NCBI GenBank assembly: GCA_018296165.2
Contig: JACKQL020000005.1
Coordinates: 868,001 to 932,000 of the forward strand
Reading direction: 5' to 3'
DNA length: 64,000 nt
DNA from: Termitomyces sp. T153
Taxonomy: Eukaryota > Basidiomycota > Agaricomycetes > Agaricales > Lyophyllaceae
Position 1 is the first letter of the stretch. Each line of letters begins with the position of its first letter. Under the pieces are notes generated by a model. That model was not told the DNA's origin and did no database searches. It was given only the letters and a program-made list of their open reading frames with translations. Made by a program: the position numbers and the translations under genes. This document shows positions 1 through 10,829 of this stretch, piece by piece.

Positions 1-143
1 TGTATATGATCCCAAGTTTGCAACTGCAGTTTGGAAGGCTCTGCAAATATATGCTCCCATATGTGATTGGGATGGGGCATTGGCCTTTCAGATGGGTGGG
101 TCTATCTGTTCCTTACATTGTGTTCAATCCATGCCCAGTCTGG
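1..143 (+). pseudogene. F-box/LRR-like gene, 5' fragment split by element 1
   Basis: This stretch is homologous to the reverse complement of about 11820-11970, which belongs to a second decayed copy of the same gene family. It joins directly to 10023 onward once element 1 is removed: the text runs through ...cccagtCTGG and then CTGGcttgcgg, while the paralogue reads cccagtctgacttgcgg without interruption. No reading frame here is convincing on its own; one frame is open for 47 codons. CpG dinucleotides are absent here, although the continuation at 10023 is rich in them. The F-box/LRR assignment comes from the 3' part and the paralogue, not from this piece. The gene's start lies left of the window. 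Confidence 0.5.
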
Positions 144-1014
144 TGATGCAAAAGTAAGTTTGATGCTGTCAATGATTATATCAGCTGATCAAACTTTCTA
201 TTCACAGTTGTTTGGAGGCTTTTAGCTACACTCAAGCTCACATAGAAGTTCAATAGGAAGTTGTTTTAATATTTTAATGATTTTATTCTAAGCTTGAGAT
301 GGTCTTGTGCTAAAGAACAGGCTCAACAGTATAATAACTATTCCCAAAGCAACTAATGCACTTGTAAGCCTAAGAATTCTGCTCCCTGGGGAATTCTGAG
401 CTGTGGTACATAGTCTGCCTGCCTTTCTCCCCATAATCCCATCCCTTTTATACCCTGTCATCCATGCATGGACCAGTGCATTCTGCATAGTCTTTGTCTG
501 CAATAATCAGCCTTTGTGTCATCTCTCCTGTGTCATTCTGGTTTACCTGTGGTTTTCATTGTTTTGTCCTTTTCTTTCCTGCCTCTTCTTTTCTAACTGC
601 TCATGATCATTTGTCAAGACTTGATAGCATGTCATAGGAATTTAAATAAACAAGTTGTAGTAGGTGGTTAATCAGTGTAATCATTTGGCAGTTTATTGCA
701 GAGTTCTGTTGGCCTTGATGGCTGATCTTGGAGTATGATCTGGGATTGCCATCTTGGCCTAGGCACTGCCACAGACTTGGCTCTTCATCAGCATTTGATC
801 TCTTTTGATCACTGAAATTCTGACATATCTGCTTTGGTCTAGTCATCTTTTTTGTGTTACAAGGGTGGTAGCACTTATTTATTAAAAGTATGTCTTTCAC
901 ATCTACAGTTTTCAACATTTGGCTTACAGTTTTCAGCCATCTGATATAAGAGAACATTCTTTTATTTTATTCTAAGCACTTTTGCTGGTCCTCAGTCTTG
1001 AGGCTGGCATATCA
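144..1014 (-). repeat. 3' LTR of element 1
   Basis: Direct repeat of 9153-10022 in the same orientation. It starts TGATG and ends ATCA. At positions where the other LTR has CpG this copy has TG or CA almost throughout (for example catgcatgga here against cgtgcgcgga at 9472-9481), so most of the divergence looks like deamination of methylated CpG rather than general ageing. Confidence 0.93.
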
Positions 1015-1231
1015 CCTCCCCTGCACCATAAGATGACTGCCCTCAGTCATTTTGTCATCCTTGGTAAGCCTTTGTCTGCCCCTGCTCTCTTTTTTGATCT
1101 GAAAAATTATTTTCTCCTTTTTCTATACAAAAAACAGAAAAAATAAATTCCCATCTCATTTTTCTGCTCAATCACTCCCACTACAAATCATTTATAAAGT
1201 CCTTGCTGTGCCATCCATTTTCTTCAACCAA

Positions 1232-2351
1232 ATGTCCCCAAAAGCTGTCCTGACTGCTCCTTGCAAAATGCCTCCTTTCAAGGTTGGCCATCCTCAGGTG
1301 GTGATCACTATGTCACCTTGCCCAACTCCTGCTCCTTGTTGCACACCCTCACCTCCTGACTTCTATGGGATGTTCCAACATGCAGTTAAACACAATGCTC
1401 ATCAAGTTATCCTCGTGGTCCTCCAGCATCCTCTGTTTGCACAGGCTGTAATTGGCTTGTGTAACACAGCAGCAGCCTTTTCTGGTACTCCTGCCAATTG
1501 TGCTAGGTACCTTGGCTCTATTGGCTGGGAACATTTTTCTCTTTCTGTCTTTCTTTTCTCATATGCTTCCCCAGAACTTTGCCAACCAGGCCGATTTTCT
1601 CCTCCTGGCTGACCAAAAGAGTCTTTATGACACCCTTACTGCTACTCTGGACATCCTCAACTGTCAGGCCACCATTGACTCTGCAGCTGTCAACTGATTT
1701 TTTGTGTTTGCTGATGCCATTATCCAAACTAAGGACAACTACCATGAACTCCAGCATTAACATGAGGCAGCAGTGGTGAGCCTGCCCCTATCTCTCCCCT
1801 TTTTTTCTATCCTTTTTCTTCTTTCTTTCTCCAGAAAGAATGTTGTGAGCACAAGGACTGTGACATTGAGATGTTGGGTCTGTTTTCTACTCACTCTTCA
1901 AAACAAAAAGCTAATGTGAGCCTTTAGCTTCCCATCTTGACCTCCTTGCTCACCATGTCAACACTCTCAACTTGTTTCTCTCATCTCCCCAGACTGAGCT
2001 TGATGGTAAATTGAAACCAATAAAGGTTAAAGTTACTCTGTCCATTGGTTCGTCTGTCTTACTCCTTCCTCTATCTTTGACTTCTCATCTTGCTCATTGT
2101 TTTTAGCTAACTACAAGCCTGGCAGCAGGACTGCCCTCCTACTTCTGGGCCAGATCAATGCCATTCTTGAGGCCAACCTTATTGCCAATGGCCCTAGTTT
2201 GGCTCCCCCTGAGAACCTCAAGAAGCAGCACAAGGCAGTGGAGCTTGCCATGAAACAGCAGCTCCATGTCTTAGACATGTCTCCAGATGTACAAGCTGAT
2301 CATGGCTTGTCTTTCCCATCTGGACAAAGCTTTATCCTTCATCAATGTTGA
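1232..2351 (+). pseudogene. Opposite-strand accessory gene of element 1 (spliced, decayed)
   Basis: This region lies between the integrase end (2927) and the 3' LTR and reads on the strand opposite to gag-pol. Coding-like blocks starting MSPKAVLTAPCK are separated by stretches with intron features: ctttctccag near 1833, ctcatctccccag near 1991 and tgtttttag near 2107, each preceded by a GTGAG- or GTTAA-type donor. The last block (to 2351) is helical and Lys/Gln/Leu-rich. At least two in-frame stops (TGA after SAAVN, TAA after LQH) fit C-to-T decay. I recognise no domain; a short cysteine-rich run (KECCEHKDC) is present but is not the six-cysteine cluster of elements 3 and 4. Exact exon phases could not be resolved. 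Position and orientation match the accessory genes of elements 3 and 4. Confidence 0.5.
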
Positions 2352-2926
2352 TCTTGCCAGTTCACTCTTCAATGTGCTCATTGTTTCATTTGAGGTAGAG
2401 TCCCTTTTTATTCCATCCTTCTCTTTCTTTAGTTACTGATCTGGTTCTTCAGTCAGTCCCCAAAGATTCTGACATCAAACTTGCTAACCCCTCTGCTGCC
2501 AAGCCCCAAAGTTCCTTGGAGCTTCCACTGACCCCCACATTGTCAACACTTGCTTTGCCTCTGTCTTATGTAGTGTAGCTGCATTTTAACCATCCTTACT
2601 CATACAAAAATCCCCTCTATATCTCTTATTTCCATAACCCCAAAATATAATGTCATTTAACCCCAAAAACATATGACCGAACTAAGCCTTTTTACTTATT
2701 TTGATTTTAAGTAAAACTTTTTAATTTTTTGTTAACTTTTTGAGGCTATTGTCTGACCTATTCATGTCATGGTCTAGAGGCTCATGAAGTCTTATAGACC
2801 AAAATGATAGGTTGGATATAACATTTCCTGTAGGCTTTTGTAGTTCTTCCCTCAACTCTTTTAACTTTTCTGGAGTGATACCACCCACTGCTCTAAGCTT
2901 TGGGATAGCTCCAATTGTCTTTGAGC
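2352..2926. other. Untranslated interval between accessory gene and integrase (element 1)
   Basis: AT-rich, CpG-poor sequence between the convergent accessory gene and integrase. I see no open frame, repeat or RNA in it. It probably holds the 3' ends of both transcription units. Confidence 0.5.
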
Positions 2927-5900
2927 TCAGTAAGGGACTACCCTAAATGCTGCCACACTGGTCTGCCAAACTGATCCATCCAGTTCTGCCACAATGTAAT
3001 TACCACCTCTGGTCTTAGCAATTTCTACCATTGGACCATGAAAATGGGGAAGCAAATTAGCACTGTGTGAACTTTCTGTAATCATATTTTTGACCAAGTC
3101 CAAGTCCAAGAGTTTGAAGTTGAAGTCTTTGATAGAGTTTTTATGCTCTTCTGCAAACTTCAAGGCCCATTGGAGTTTGTCCTTCCCAACTCTTTCTCTC
3201 ATCTCTTCTACATGTTGGTGGTGCTTGGCTAAGGCCCTAGCACAATAACCAATCAACTCTTCTGTAGATAATGGCCCTTCTGTTAACCAGGTAGCCTCTA
3301 CCAAGTCCAAAGGTAGAGTTGGATGAGCCCCAGTGACCATGAAGTATGGTGAACATCCAAATCTCTGCCAGATAGTAATGCAATTGCTCCACATTACATG
3401 GAAGAAGAACCAAAACCATTTAGTGTGATCCTCACAAGGTTTGAATAAAGCTTGCCTGACATTCCAATGTGGTCTTTCAATCTTGCCATTAGCTTGAGAG
3501 TTGTATGGAGAGATGGCTATGCCTCTGATTCCATATTTGCTCTCTATCCAAGCTATGACTTTCTTGAATTGTCCAGCATTGTCAGTGATGATCTCTGAAA
3601 TGCAGCCCCAATGACAAATCACATCCTCAAACAACCATTGACCAATTGTCTTATCATTTTCTTTGTGCAGAGGCCTCCCCTCCATCCATGAAGACAATGC
3701 ACACCTACCATGGACAATATACTTGCAGCCATTTGAAGCTGGAGTCATGTGCATAGTATCAATGTGGATTGTTTGGAAGATAGAGGGTGTATAGGTCACT
3801 GTGGGAGCTCTGTTTACAACTGTCTTCTGACATATCTAACAGTTGTGACAAGTCCCATGCACATCTCCATCAATTTCTGGCCACCAAAATTGTTCTTGTA
3901 TTAACATTTTGGTTGCATAAGTTCTTTTATGCCCCAAGGCATAATGGGCTAATTTAAGCATGAACATTTGCCTATCAATATTGACTACTAGCTTATGCCT
4001 TGCCTCATGATTGCACTTGTACAGTTTCCCCTTTTGATCAAAGAAGAACTGTCTTGCAAACCTCTTAAACTTGTCTGGGTCCCAACCCTGCAAACCCTCA
4101 GGTTCTTTGCTTGGGTCTTGTAGCCAGCTTTGTACAATTGGTAGCAAGTCATTCCACTGTTCACTCTCACCACCCTTCCTATGTTCTAAGTAGGCCTGTA
4201 AGTCTGCTTCCTTTTCTTCCTCAGTACCTTCTGTGGGCAATAGAGGCTGAGAGAGAGATAGTACTGCAACAGGATCTATTCTAGATGTCTGCTGCTGACT
4301 TAGAACTGCTTTCCTAAGTTTCACCTCTTGAGACCTTGCTCTATCAAGTTCTTGTTCAAAGTCTGATACTTCAGTGGCTACTGCATGTAGATAGCCACCT
4401 CTAGTGTCAATTTGATCTGCAAACTCTTCAAGTGCTAAGGGTTCCCAATCCTCCCATCCTGGTTCATTGTTGGTTTTAGCTGAATATTCAAAGTGCATAG
4501 TCTTTGGGTTGTCCACCAACTCTGGATTAACAGGTGGGTACTCCTCATCTCCTGGCTGCTTGAGCCTCCTAGACAGGCCATCAACACTAAAGGTTTTTCC
4601 TGGCACATTCCTCAAAGTAAAATGATAAAGTAGTACATCCTCAATCCATCTCATGATGGTGGCATTAGATCCTACTCCAGGATTGCTTAGCATTCCCTTC
4701 AAATACTTGGCATCTGTCTCCACTACAAGCTTCCTACAACCAACTAGCCAATACTTATTAGCTTGCAAGGCTCTCATCAAACTATAGAGTTCTCTTTTAG
4801 ATTGTGAAAATCTTGCCTCCCTCTCATTCAAGGTGATGGACCCTAGCTTAGCACAAGTGCATTGCTTAGGATTGTCTGGGGCTTCCTGGAATATTCCAAA
4901 GCCCACTGCCATCCAAGAAGTGTCAACTGATAGGACCACTGCCCCTCCTGACTCATAATCAAGTGGTTTTAGAGGTGCACTTTCAGCTAGCAACTTCTTC
5001 AACTGGGCCATTGCTGACTGCTGTTCCTCACCCCAAACAAATGGTGTGTGGTTTTGAGTCAATTTGTTGATGGGTGCAGCCACTTTGGCATAGTCTTTAA
5101 TGAACATCCTAAAGGTACCACAAGTACCTAGGAAAGCTCTGACATCTGACTTGTCCTAGCAATCACCCCACTCCATAACAATGGCCAACTGCTTGGTCTC
5201 AGGTTTCTGTCCCTCATAGGAACACCTGTGTCCAACCACTACAATCTCATCTGCATAGACTACTGACTTTTTCCCAGAGAAAGTTCCTCCAGCATCTTTG
5301 ATTCTTTGTACCACTCTATTTACATTCTGCAGATGTTCCCATACAAATCTCCTAATGCCTGGATTTTCTAGGATAACCTCATAGCCTCCATCTGGCAACT
5401 CATACCTGTGAGATGGACCTGTGATTGGCACATCATCAATATATGGCCAAGTTACATGAGGTATTTCATCTTTCAAGATGAAGGTAATGTCATCATGAAA
5501 GATTGGTACTGAATTTGTCCAGCCCATTGAGGTGGTATAGTCCCTAGACTTCACATCCAACACTCTCTCATCATATCCCACATACAAGTCAAAGATCCCT
5601 CCACAAGCCCTGCCAGCAAAATGACTAGCTAATTCTTCAGTTGCTAGTGGCAATCCAGAATGTGCTATGGTCACTTTGTTTAAAGGTTCCAAGCTGTGAA
5701 CTACCCTCAAACTCTCACCATCCTTCTTCAATACTGTGAACCACTTGGATCTGTATGAAGAGTTGGATGGCTCATACACTCCTGCCTCAATTTTCTGCTT
5801 TATCATCTGGCCGATTTTATCTCTGAGTCCAGGAGCAATGGGAATGTTCTTCAATACCCCGGGGGTGTGAGGAATTACTGGCATTACTACAGGAGGGAAG

Positions 5901-6475
5901 AATTCCTCCTTGAGCCTACCTCTTTGAGAATCATCCAATGCAAAAGCCTCATTCTGTAGCATCATTAGGTGATGTACTGCCTTCATCTCTTCTGGGCACA
6001 AGAAACCATTACCATGTACTTGGTCAATGATTTCCTTGCACTCAGCAGTGTATTTCCCTGTGGGTTTGAAATCAGGTGGATTTGGGTCCAACTTTGGCAT
6101 GTCTGCTAGTGGTCACCCAGTGATACACCTTTCAATTCTAAACTCCTCAGGAGAGGTTCCTAGTACAGGTTTCACCTTTCTAGCAACAGGTTTGTATTTC
6201 TTAGAAAATACTTGTGCAGTTTCCCCCACACCTGCTTCTAACTCTAGGCTTTCCTGCTGCACCAAGATCTCCTCCAACTTCTCTGGTATCTGACACAGCT
6301 GCCCATTTAGATAGGCTGCTAATGTCTTCTCATCTCTTCTTCCCACATTTCCCTCTGCAGCAAAGGCCTGCAGATACACATCTCTCAACTCCTGGTTCTT
6401 GAATCCACTATGATTTATAGTGTATCCAGTCACCACTACTTCACCATTCTCCTTCTCTCCAATCATCACTGCCAC
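2927..6475 (-). pseudogene. pol: pol of element 1: reverse transcriptase, RNase H, integrase
   Basis: One reading frame, read downward, is broken by TGA (6113-6115), TAG (5156-5158) and TAG (3836-3838). Segment 6113-6475 is a linker of unknown role ending near FRIERCITG. Segment 5156-6100 is reverse transcriptase: DLYVGYDERVLD stands where other gypsy elements have the catalytic LDL..GYH block, MGWTNSVPIFHDDI follows, and YIDDVPITG is the YxDD catalytic box. Segment 3836-5107 holds the connection, RNase H (SVDTSWMAVGFGIFQ, VVETDAKYLKGM) and the start of an integrase zinc finger ending in CHNC. Segment 2927-3799 is the integrase core with D (HIDTMHM), D (IITDNAGQ) and E ([10 protein letters not shown]). 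All three stops can arise by single C-to-T changes from CGA or CAG. The frame is entered by a -1 shift from protease (see findings). Confidence 0.88.
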
Positions 6476-6507
6476 CTCTCCCTGGTCACTGACCAGATCA
6501 TTGAGAT

Positions 6508-7536
6508 TTAAAATTTTGGATCACTATCTCCTCCAACACCTGCCTTTGGCACTTTCCCTCTTTGAAGAGTGGGCAGAGCTGTCTGGTGACCAGTATTAGG
6601 ATCTCTGATAGTTATGATAACACTGCTATCTTGAAGATTTTGTATGTTGCTTTCTGTCAGTGTATCAAAAGGATGACCCAACAAGACAGTATAAGCTGGC
6701 TTGACAAAGATATGCACTTGTAGATAAATAGTGAAGCCTTCAGCAAAAGTAAATAGCACATTTTTGGCTAAACCAACTGAGGTATTCACTTGACTGTTGG
6801 CACTCTCCATCCTCAAGCATATGTCTGGATCCCAAGTCAATCCTAAGCAAAGTGCCTCATCTAGTGCCATACAGACTATCTGAGAACTACTGTCTAGAAT
6901 TGTCTCTACTTGTCCCCTCTGATTGACAATGGGGTTCAAGGATCTCAACACTTGGAAATCTCTAGCCACATACACCACTACTGGCTTTTCTCCTGGAGGG
7001 ATATTTTCCAAGTAAGTGGCTACACAATCCTGATGCACTACTGCACCAGTAGGCAAATCATCCTGTGTCCCATCTGCAATGAAATAGGTTGCCATTGGTA
7101 GGTCATTGACATCTACTTTGTCAGGTGGTTTCTTCTCCGTTACAGTCTGCTGTTGAACTGCTACTCTTGGGAGATTGGGATCCCTAGACTGAGTCCCTAA
7201 TTTGAGAGTCAATTTTTGTATCATGGCCTCTCTTAATCCAGGAGCCACATCTAACAGTTCTCCAGTACTGAAAGGTATAGTAGCCTCCCAGAGCTTATCA
7301 ATGGTCCTATCCCACTCCTTCCTCCTTGTTCCTGTTAAGGAACTTTTAACAGTGTCCTGCACTGGCAAGTCTGGTCCCTCATTGAGGGCTGGAACCTTCT
7401 CAAAAGGTAGGTCCAGTTTTGGTGCAACTCTAGGTGGAATCACCAGAGTTAGCTTTTCTTTCCAGGGTTTTTCAGGGGTTCTCTCTAGCAATGAGGATAC
7501 TCCTGGTTGAGATGCCTCTTTCCTAATTGCCTTCAT
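6508..7536 (-). CDS. pro: Retropepsin-like protease region of element 1
   Basis: A 342-residue frame beginning at an ATG 8 nt after the gag stop and in the -1 frame. It contains the aspartic protease segment ETILDSSSQIVCMALDEA followed by the strand-rich LQVHIFVKPAYTVLLGHPFD, the usual gypsy protease core with its LLG motif. The active-site triplet reads D-S-S instead of D-S/T-G; element 2 keeps D-S-G at this place. The N-terminal third is charged and unassigned. It would process the gag-pol polyprotein. Translation may begin at the ATG or by -1 frameshifting at the T-run just before the gag stop; the sequence does not decide this. Confidence 0.78.
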   Translation of the reverse strand: MKAIRKEASQPGVSSLLERTPEKPWKEKLTLVIPPRVAPKLDLPFEKVPALNEGPDLPVQDTVKSSLTGTRRKEWDRTIDKLWEATIPFSTGELLDVAPGLREAMIQKLTLKLGTQSRDPNLPRVAVQQQTVTEKKPPDKVDVNDLPMATYFIADGTQDDLPTGAVVHQDCVATYLENIPPGEKPVVVYVARDFQVLRSLNPIVNQRGQVETILDSSSQIVCMALDEALCLGLTWDPDICLRMESANSQVNTSVGLAKNVLFTFAEGFTIYLQVHIFVKPAYTVLLGHPFDTLTESNIQNLQDSSVIITIRDPNTGHQTALPTLQRGKVPKAGVGGDSDPKF

Positions 7537-7544
7537 TGAGTTAT

Positions 7545-8834
7545 TTAAAAATCCTTAGAGGAAGATTTCTGTCCTTCAGGACTAGCTATGTTCCTTGTGT
7601 TGACCAACACACTGAGCATCTCAGCCATTTTATTGAAACCTTTCTCCAAGTCCCCCAAGCAGTCTGACTCCTTATATTGAATGTGCTCTAGCATGTCATC
7701 CCTTGTGTCTCTAGCAGAGTTTACATAGGCAGAGTAAGTGACTGTCTCTGGAGAGTCATCTTCTGACCATCCAAAGTACATGCTCACTTGTTTATCATGT
7801 ACCTGTGCTAGTCTAGCATGAGGAGATATACCAGCAAGATCCCTAGGTAAAGGAGCACCATTAGATAGTCTGGCTCTCCCTTCCAATAGGATGATCCATC
7901 CTTTTTGTTTATCTCCCTTGATGACTTCACACTCTGAGATTCTATGTCCAGTTTGCCAACAATAGAAGCAAGTAACACCACTTCTCCTTGAAGTTGGAAA
8001 TGTAGGAGGCCCTTCTGCCCTTATACCCTGGCTCCCTTTGGTATTCAAGAAGGTATTGTGCATGTCCAACTGACTAGCTTGCAAGGCTTGCATAGTACTC
8101 TGGATGCTTCCCATTTGTTTCCCAATAGTAACCACAGCATCTTGGAGATGAGCCATTTTCTCCTCCACTTCCTCCTCCTTAATGTTCCCCCTACTAGTTT
8201 CCTTTGTCTCTACTCTCTCCTCTCTAGAGCTCCTTATAGTAGCACCATCTATCAAGGTCCCCACTATTGTCAGCACTTCTGATAGGTCATATTTGTTGTC
8301 CTTGTGCCTATTTCTAGCAGGGTCTTTGTAGTGGCCATATCTACTGATCAACCTCTCCTCAATCACATCTCCAAAAGCTGGTGTAAAGCATCCCAGGAAT
8401 TTGTCTACCAAAGACTCATTCCCAGTGACATTAGCAAACTTAGCCTCAGCTCTAAATTTCCTTATTAGAGAATGGATTTCTGTAGTGTCATTTCTACTAA
8501 GTCTGGCATGTTCTCTGCAGATTCTGTCTAGGGTTGCAACAATACCTGTGTCATCCACTGCTTCTGGATAAGACTCCTTGATCTCTTTCTCAGAAGCAGA
8601 CCAAGTATAGTCATCTCCAAAGGAATCAAAGCCCAGCCATTCCTGTTCAGTCTGAGCATCCACATATTCCAAGATTCTCTTTTTCCTTTCCTTATCTCCT
8701 TGGATTCCAGGATGCTCAAACAGAGAGATCATCCTTTGTAAAAAGCGATGAACCTCAGAGGGTTCAGTGTGCTTAAACTTAGGTGCATCCCTGCTGTCAG
8801 GCAGTGGTAGTTTGTATCTGATATTTTGCTTCAT
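7545..8834 (-). CDS. gag: Gag of element 1
   Basis: A 429-residue frame starts at the first in-frame ATG (8834); the frame is open upstream to 8930 but without an ATG. The N-terminal half has the look of a gypsy capsid (helical, with FLQRMISLFEHPG and ...LVDKFLGCFTPAFGD). A coiled region follows, then a zinc knuckle CFYCWQTGHRISEC of the form C-x2-C-x4-H-x4-C, the nucleic-acid-binding motif of nucleocapsid. Arginine is written almost only with AGA/AGG and CpG is nearly absent, in contrast with the element's own 5' LTR. Gag packages the element RNA in cytoplasmic particles. Confidence 0.87.
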   Translation of the reverse strand: MKQNIRYKLPLPDSRDAPKFKHTEPSEVHRFLQRMISLFEHPGIQGDKERKKRILEYVDAQTEQEWLGFDSFGDDYTWSASEKEIKESYPEAVDDTGIVATLDRICREHARLSRNDTTEIHSLIRKFRAEAKFANVTGNESLVDKFLGCFTPAFGDVIEERLISRYGHYKDPARNRHKDNKYDLSEVLTIVGTLIDGATIRSSREERVETKETSRGNIKEEEVEEKMAHLQDAVVTIGKQMGSIQSTMQALQASQLDMHNTFLNTKGSQGIRAEGPPTFPTSRRSGVTCFYCWQTGHRISECEVIKGDKQKGWIILLEGRARLSNGAPLPRDLAGISPHARLAQVHDKQVSMYFGWSEDDSPETVTYSAYVNSARDTRDDMLEHIQYKESDCLGDLEKGFNKMAEMLSVLVNTRNIASPEGQKSSSKDF

Positions 8835-8930
8835 GATTGAGGTAGTAGAAACTGGTTGAGTAGTAGGGCACAGTTCTTTTGGTGAGCTTGAAATTGCTTT
8901 CTCAGTCCAAAGCTTTCTTCTTCTGAGCAA

Positions 8931-9132
8931 GGTTCAAGGATCAGGCAAAAAGGACTTTGAACCACTGCTATTGGTCCTAGTCTCTCTTTTCCTTAATACA
9001 ACAGAGTTTTTCACCTTAGTTGCAATAACTTCAGGTGTTTTGGGCCAAGACCCAGGTGGTGCAAAACTAATGTTTCACAATGGTTAGACTTCCTCACGGA
9101 AATCCAAAAAGTGAGTTTTGTGCAACAAAAGC
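8931..9132 (-). other. Leader of element 1 between primer-binding site and gag
   Basis: About 200 nt of leader on the minus strand with no gene. CpG-free sequence changes to CpG-containing sequence near 9097, inside this leader rather than at the LTR edge. Confidence 0.5.
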
Positions 9133-9150
9133 CCCTCGCAGTGGTCTCCA
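9133..9150 (-). promoter_or_regulatory. Primer-binding site of element 1
   Basis: On the minus strand, 2 nt after the 5' LTR end, the sequence reads TGGAGACCACTGCGAGGG. It begins with TGG, the complement of a tRNA CCA end, and matches the same site in element 2 (18066-18083) and element 3 (47620-47637). The priming tRNA could not be identified from this window. Confidence 0.65.
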
Positions 9151-9152
9151 GA

Positions 9153-10022
9153 TGATGTGAAAGTAAGTTTGATGCCATCAATGATTAGATCAGCTGATCA
9201 AACTTTCTATTCACAGTTGTTTGGAGGCTTTTAGCTACACTCAAGCTCACATAGAACTTCAATAGAAAGTTGTTTTGATATTTTAATAATTTTATTCTAA
9301 GCTTGAGATGGTCTCGCGTTAAAGAACGGGCTCAACAGTATAATGACTATTCCCAAAGCAACTAATGCACTCGTAAGCCTAAGAATTCCGCTCCCTGGGG
9401 AATTCCGAGCTGTGGTACATAGTCTGCCTGTCTTTCTCCCCATAATCCCATCCCTTCTATACCCCATCATCCGTGCGCGGACCAGTGCGTTCCGCGTGGT
9501 CTTTGTCTGCGATAATCGGCCTTCGTGTCATCTCTCCTGTGTCATTCTGGTTTACCCGTGGTTTTCATGGTTTTGTCCTTTTCTTTCCTGCCTCTTCTTT
9601 TCTAACTGCTTGTGATCATTTGTCGAGACTTGATAGCGCGTCGTATGAATTTAAATAAACGTGTTGCGGTAGGTTTTAATCGGTGTAATCGTTTGACAGT
9701 TTATCGTAGAGTTCCGTCGGCCTCGATGGCTGATCTCGGATTATGATCCGGGATTGCCGTCTCGGCCTAGGCACTCCCACAGACTTGGCTCTTCGTCAGC
9801 ATTTGATCTCTTTTGATCGCTGAAATTCTGACGTATCTGCTTTGGTCTAGTCATCTTTTTCGTGTTACGAGGGTGGTAGCACTTATTTATTAAAAGTATG
9901 TCTTTCACGTCTACAGTTTTCGACGTTCGGCTTACAGTTTTCAGCCGTCTGGTGTAAGAAAACATTCTTTTATTTTATTCTAAGCACTTTTGCCGGTCCT
10001 CAGTTTTGAGGCCGGCGTATCA
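9153..10022 (-). repeat. 5' LTR of element 1
   Basis: Direct repeat of 144-1014, with TGATG start and ATCA end followed by the target duplicate CTGG. It keeps its CpG sites, unlike its partner. Confidence 0.93.
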
Positions 10023-10785
10023 CTGGCTTGCGGCTTATTCGACTTAGAGTAATGTTGGCCCTCCCAAATTTAATCGACCTTTGTAACGTGCATAACTTCG
10101 GTGGTGTAGAAGGTATCATACCCGTCCTACGCGCCCTCCAAACATGTACGCCTCGTTTACGTGGTCTCTTGATCGAGTATGTGATGCTTCGCGTCGTCAA
10201 CATGTGAATGCCAACCCTGAATTTTAGTTCACCGGATCGCCCTACGGATTTTCAGTTCAAGTTCAAACATCTCACTCACTTCTCGGATTGTACATCAGGT
10301 GGAACGGCTAATCAAGTTCAAGCTTTCCTTGCCAAAACCGCGACTTCCTGTGCACCGTTTACATTGATAACCACAGATACTGTATGTCGCGCCAGGTGAG
10401 TTCCGGTCTGGCATGTTCGTGAGTAGGTGAAGAGTAAATCTGATGACAGACACTTACCGAGCTTGAACGGCGAGTGAACTGGGTTTTCCCCACTAACAGC
10501 GTCTCTATCCGCAACCTCACACATTTCGACTTTACAGGCCACGTGCTCCTCAACAATCAACTCTTCGCCGACATACTTGCTAATGGTCGTTAGATGGAGT
10601 CTTTTTCACTCTGCTCTTCCCTCGACGGCGTCACATCACAACAATTTCGTGCTACCCATCGGACATATGGTCCTGTTCTGCCCTTCCTCCGCCACTTGTC
10701 GTTTTCGATAACGGCCGTACACCGCAGGGTTTCAGACCGCGATCTCTTCGCGGCCATCGCGGAGTTCTTGAGGGGCCACCAGTAA
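10023..10785 (+). pseudogene. F-box/LRR-like gene, 3' part
   Basis: From 10023 one frame reads through leucine-rich text (LRLIRLRVMLALPNLIDL, then VEGIIPVLRALQTCTPRL), passes one TGA after VVNM, and continues to a splice donor GTGAGT near 10398. After an acceptor at about 10447 the frame resumes with TLTELERRVNWVFPTN, has one TAG after ILANGR, and ends GHQ-TAA at 10785. Both internal stops can be explained by C-to-T changes (CGA, CAG). The repeated hydrophobic leucine pattern resembles the LRR-like C-terminal part of the large F-box families of mushroom-forming fungi; that is inference. The 5' part is at 1-143, separated by element 1. Confidence 0.55.
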
Positions 10786-10829
10786 CTTCAGTCTCTCATC
10801 TCATTGTTTTCCTTTCAAGCTGTGTGACA

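Larger units (their letters stand above)
144..10022 (-). mobile_element. Ty3/gypsy LTR retrotransposon, element 1 (full length)
   Basis: Two direct LTRs (144-1014 and 9153-10022) with matching TGAT...ATCA ends enclose gag, protease and pol on the minus strand. The 4-bp target duplication is CTGG at 140-143 and 10023-10026. The uninterrupted target is visible in the inverted paralogue near 11825, which confirms both edges. A primer-binding site lies at 9133-9150 and a purine tract (GCAGGGGAGG, minus strand) lies just inside the 3' LTR near 1015-1024. Between integrase and the 3' LTR sits an opposite-strand intron-containing gene (1232-2351). The pol frame has one TGA and two TAG stops, so this copy is probably not autonomous. 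Confidence 0.93.

Noticed and set aside
9343..9658. Small hydrophobic frame (about 90 aa) in the LTR of element 1
   Set aside because: The same frame is broken in the other LTR and the region is the LTR itself.
10318..10560. Minus-strand 80-aa frame
   Set aside because: The opposite strand carries the leucine-rich F-box-like reading with a matching intron and a paralogue, so this is a shadow.
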